Assembly: GCF_946227985.1 (NCBI RefSeq)
Contig: NZ_CAMKGL010000003.1
Span: forward strand, 186,001 to 250,000
Source of the DNA: Serratia quinivorans
GTDB taxonomy: Bacteria > Pseudomonadota > Gammaproteobacteria > Enterobacterales > Enterobacteriaceae
DNA: 64,000 bases
Direction: 5' to 3'
Shown: positions 62,693 to 64,000 of the stretch, in pieces
Position numbering within the stretch: the first letter of the stretch is position 1
How the letters are laid out: each line of letters begins with the position of its first letter
Position numbers and translations under genes: made by a program
The notes under the pieces: generated by a model
The model's database searches: none
What the model saw: the letters and a program-made list of their open reading frames with translations, nothing else
Told to the model about the DNA's origin: nothing

Positions 62693-64000
62693 TTACGCAG
62701 TACCACCGACGGTCAGGGTGTCCAGCTTCAGAGTCGGTTGACCGACACCTACCGGCAGGCTTTGCCCCTCTTTACCGCAGACACCGACGCCTTTATCCAG
62801 CGCCAGATCGTTGCCCACCATCGAGATTTGCTGCATCGCCTCAATACCCGAGCCGATCAGCGTAGCGCCTTTCACCGGCTTGGTGATGCGGCCTTTTTCG
62901 ATCAGGTAGGCTTCGGTGGTGGAAAACACAAACTTGCCGGAGGTGATATCCACCTGGCCGCCACCAAAGTTCGGCGCGTACAGGCCATATTCGACGCTGG
63001 CGATGATCTCTTCCGGTGTTGACTTGCCCGCCAGCATATAAGTGTTGGTCATGCGTGGCATTGGCAGGTGCGCATAGGACTCGCGGCGGCCGTTACCGGT
63101 CGGCGCAACGCCCATCAGACGCGCATTGAGTTTGTCCTGCATATAGCCCTTCAGGATACCGTTCTCAATCAACATGTTGTACTGGCCAGGTACGCCTTCG
63201 TCGTCGATCGCCAACGAACCTCGTAACCCCTGCAAAGTGCCGTCATCGACCACGGTGCAAAGCTCGGAAGCCACCAACTGGCCCATCTGACCGCTGAAGA
63301 CCGAAGTACCACGACGGTTGAAGTCACCTTCCAGCCCGTGCCCCACCGCTTCATGCAGCAGCACGCCAGGCCAGCCTGCGCCCAGCACCACCGGCATATT
63401 GCCTGCCGGAGCCGCCACCGCAGAGAGGTTAATCAATGCCATGCGCACCGCTTCTTTGGCGTAAGCATCGGCACGGACTTCACCATCGGCGATTTCCAGG
63501 AAATAGTCATAGCCGAAACGACCACCGCCGCCGCTGGAGCCGCGTTCACGCTTGCCGTCTTGTTCCACCAGCACGCTGACGGATAAACGTACCAACGGAC
63601 GAACGTCCGCCGCCAGGGTGCCGTCGGTGGCGGCTACCAGAATTTGTTCATACACGCCGGTAATGCTGGCGCTGACCTCTTGCACCCGTTTATCGGCCGC
63701 GCGGGCCACCTTGTCAACACGGTGCAACAGAGCGATTTTCTCTTCCCGCGGCAGGCTTTGCAACGGATCGAGCAGGGGATACAACGCCTTATGGCTGATT
63801 TCACCCAGGGTATGCACCTGACCATTCCCGCTGTCACGGACTATGCTGCGCGCGGCATGGGCACTTTGCTGCAAGGCGTTCAGGGTGATTTGATCGGCAT
63901 AGGCGAAGCCGGTTTTCTCGCCGCTAACGGCGCGTACCCCAACCCCTTGATCGATATTGTAAGAGCCATCCTTGATGATACCGTCTTCAATCACCCAGGC
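62693..64000 (-). CDS. tldD: Metalloprotease TldD (5' end outside window)
   Basis: The C-terminal 436 or so residues of the catalytic half of the TldD/E protease, entering the window from the right edge at the equivalent of E. coli residue about 47. The zinc motif HEAVGH ([20 protein letters not shown]) is present, as are the glycine-rich [13 protein letters not shown] and the C-terminal [16 protein letters not shown]. About 45 N-terminal residues are missing because of the window end, not a deletion. Its partner PmbA is encoded about 10 kb to the left. Confidence 0.97.
   Translation of the reverse strand, partial: AWVIEDGIIKDGSYNIDQGVGVRAVSGEKTGFAYADQITLNALQQSAHAARSIVRDSGNGQVHTLGEISHKALYPLLDPLQSLPREEKIALLHRVDKVARAADKRVQEVSASITGVYEQILVAATDGTLAADVRPLVRLSVSVLVEQDGKRERGSSGGGGRFGYDYFLEIADGEVRADAYAKEAVRMALINLSAVAAPAGNMPVVLGAGWPGVLLHEAVGHGLEGDFNRRGTSVFSGQMGQLVASELCTVVDDGTLQGLRGSLAIDDEGVPGQYNMLIENGILKGYMQDKLNARLMGVAPTGNGRRESYAHLPMPRMTNTYMLAGKSTPEEIIASVEYGLYAPNFGGGQVDITSGKFVFSTTEAYLIEKGRITKPVKGATLIGSGIEAMQQISMVGNDLALDKGVGVCGKEGQSLPVGVGQPTLKLDTLTVGGTA

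Noticed and set aside
62567-63022. 151-codon plus-strand frame near the right end
   Set aside because: It is antisense to tldD and starts in non-coding DNA with no homology.

Overview
The window reads as chromosomal DNA of a Serratia-like member of the Enterobacterales (Yersiniaceae). Nearly every housekeeping protein is close to its E. coli counterpart, gene order matches the E. coli backbone in long blocks, and the start codons and operon overlaps are of the enterobacterial type. No tRNA, rRNA, CRISPR array, prophage or intact IS element was seen. Two RNA genes are recognisable: RNase P RNA (rnpB) and the Hfq-dependent sRNA ArcZ.

Layout. 1-5.8 kb: yhaK, rnpB, rsmI, then the lpoA-yraN-diaA-dolP envelope/replication block. 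5.8-10.9 kb: mtgA, elbB, ArcZ, arcB, yhcC. 10.9-17.5 kb: gltBD (glutamate synthase) behind a long control region. 17.6-22.5 kb: an unknown exported protein, sspAB, rplM-rpsI, zapE, zapG. 22.7-26.9 kb: degQ, degS, murA, ibaG. 27-38.9 kb: the mlaFEDCB lipid-transport operon, then yrbG-kdsD-kdsC-lptC-lptA-lptB-rpoN-hpf-ptsN-rapZ-npr. This block joins LPS precursor synthesis and export, sigma-54 and the nitrogen PTS. Two non-coding repeats interrupt it: a 265-bp element with perfect 24-bp terminal inverted repeats between mlaF and yrbG, and a palindromic repeat of about 130 bp between hpf and ptsN.

38.9-47.7 kb is the most interesting accessory region. Ten minus-strand genes appear to form one catabolic unit: a small stand-alone PRD protein, a glycine-rich SFCGS protein, a DUF4312 protein, two multi-spanning membrane proteins (DUF4311 and DUF4310), an amidohydrolase/deacetylase, a PLP-dependent DgaE-type ammonia lyase, a KDGP aldolase, an exported beta-propeller lactonase, and a MtlR/LicR-type PRD regulator with its own EIIB and EIIA domains. 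The enzymes suggest breakdown of an N-acylated amino-sugar acid to KDGP, then pyruvate and glyceraldehyde-3-phosphate. The membrane and small proteins look like an uncharacterised uptake system, possibly phosphorylating.

48-64 kb: rnk (behind a strong unexplained terminator), a TSUP permease divergent from an AraC regulator, cytochrome b562, pmbA, darP, a barnase/barstar pair, aaeXAB/aaeR, then a small variable island (membrane protein, zinc-ribbon protein, nucleoside hydrolase, two paralogous lipoproteins, a decayed CdiA/hemagglutinin fragment), and finally tldD, cut by the window end. Functions and homologies are from reading protein sequences and recalling family members; no search was run.
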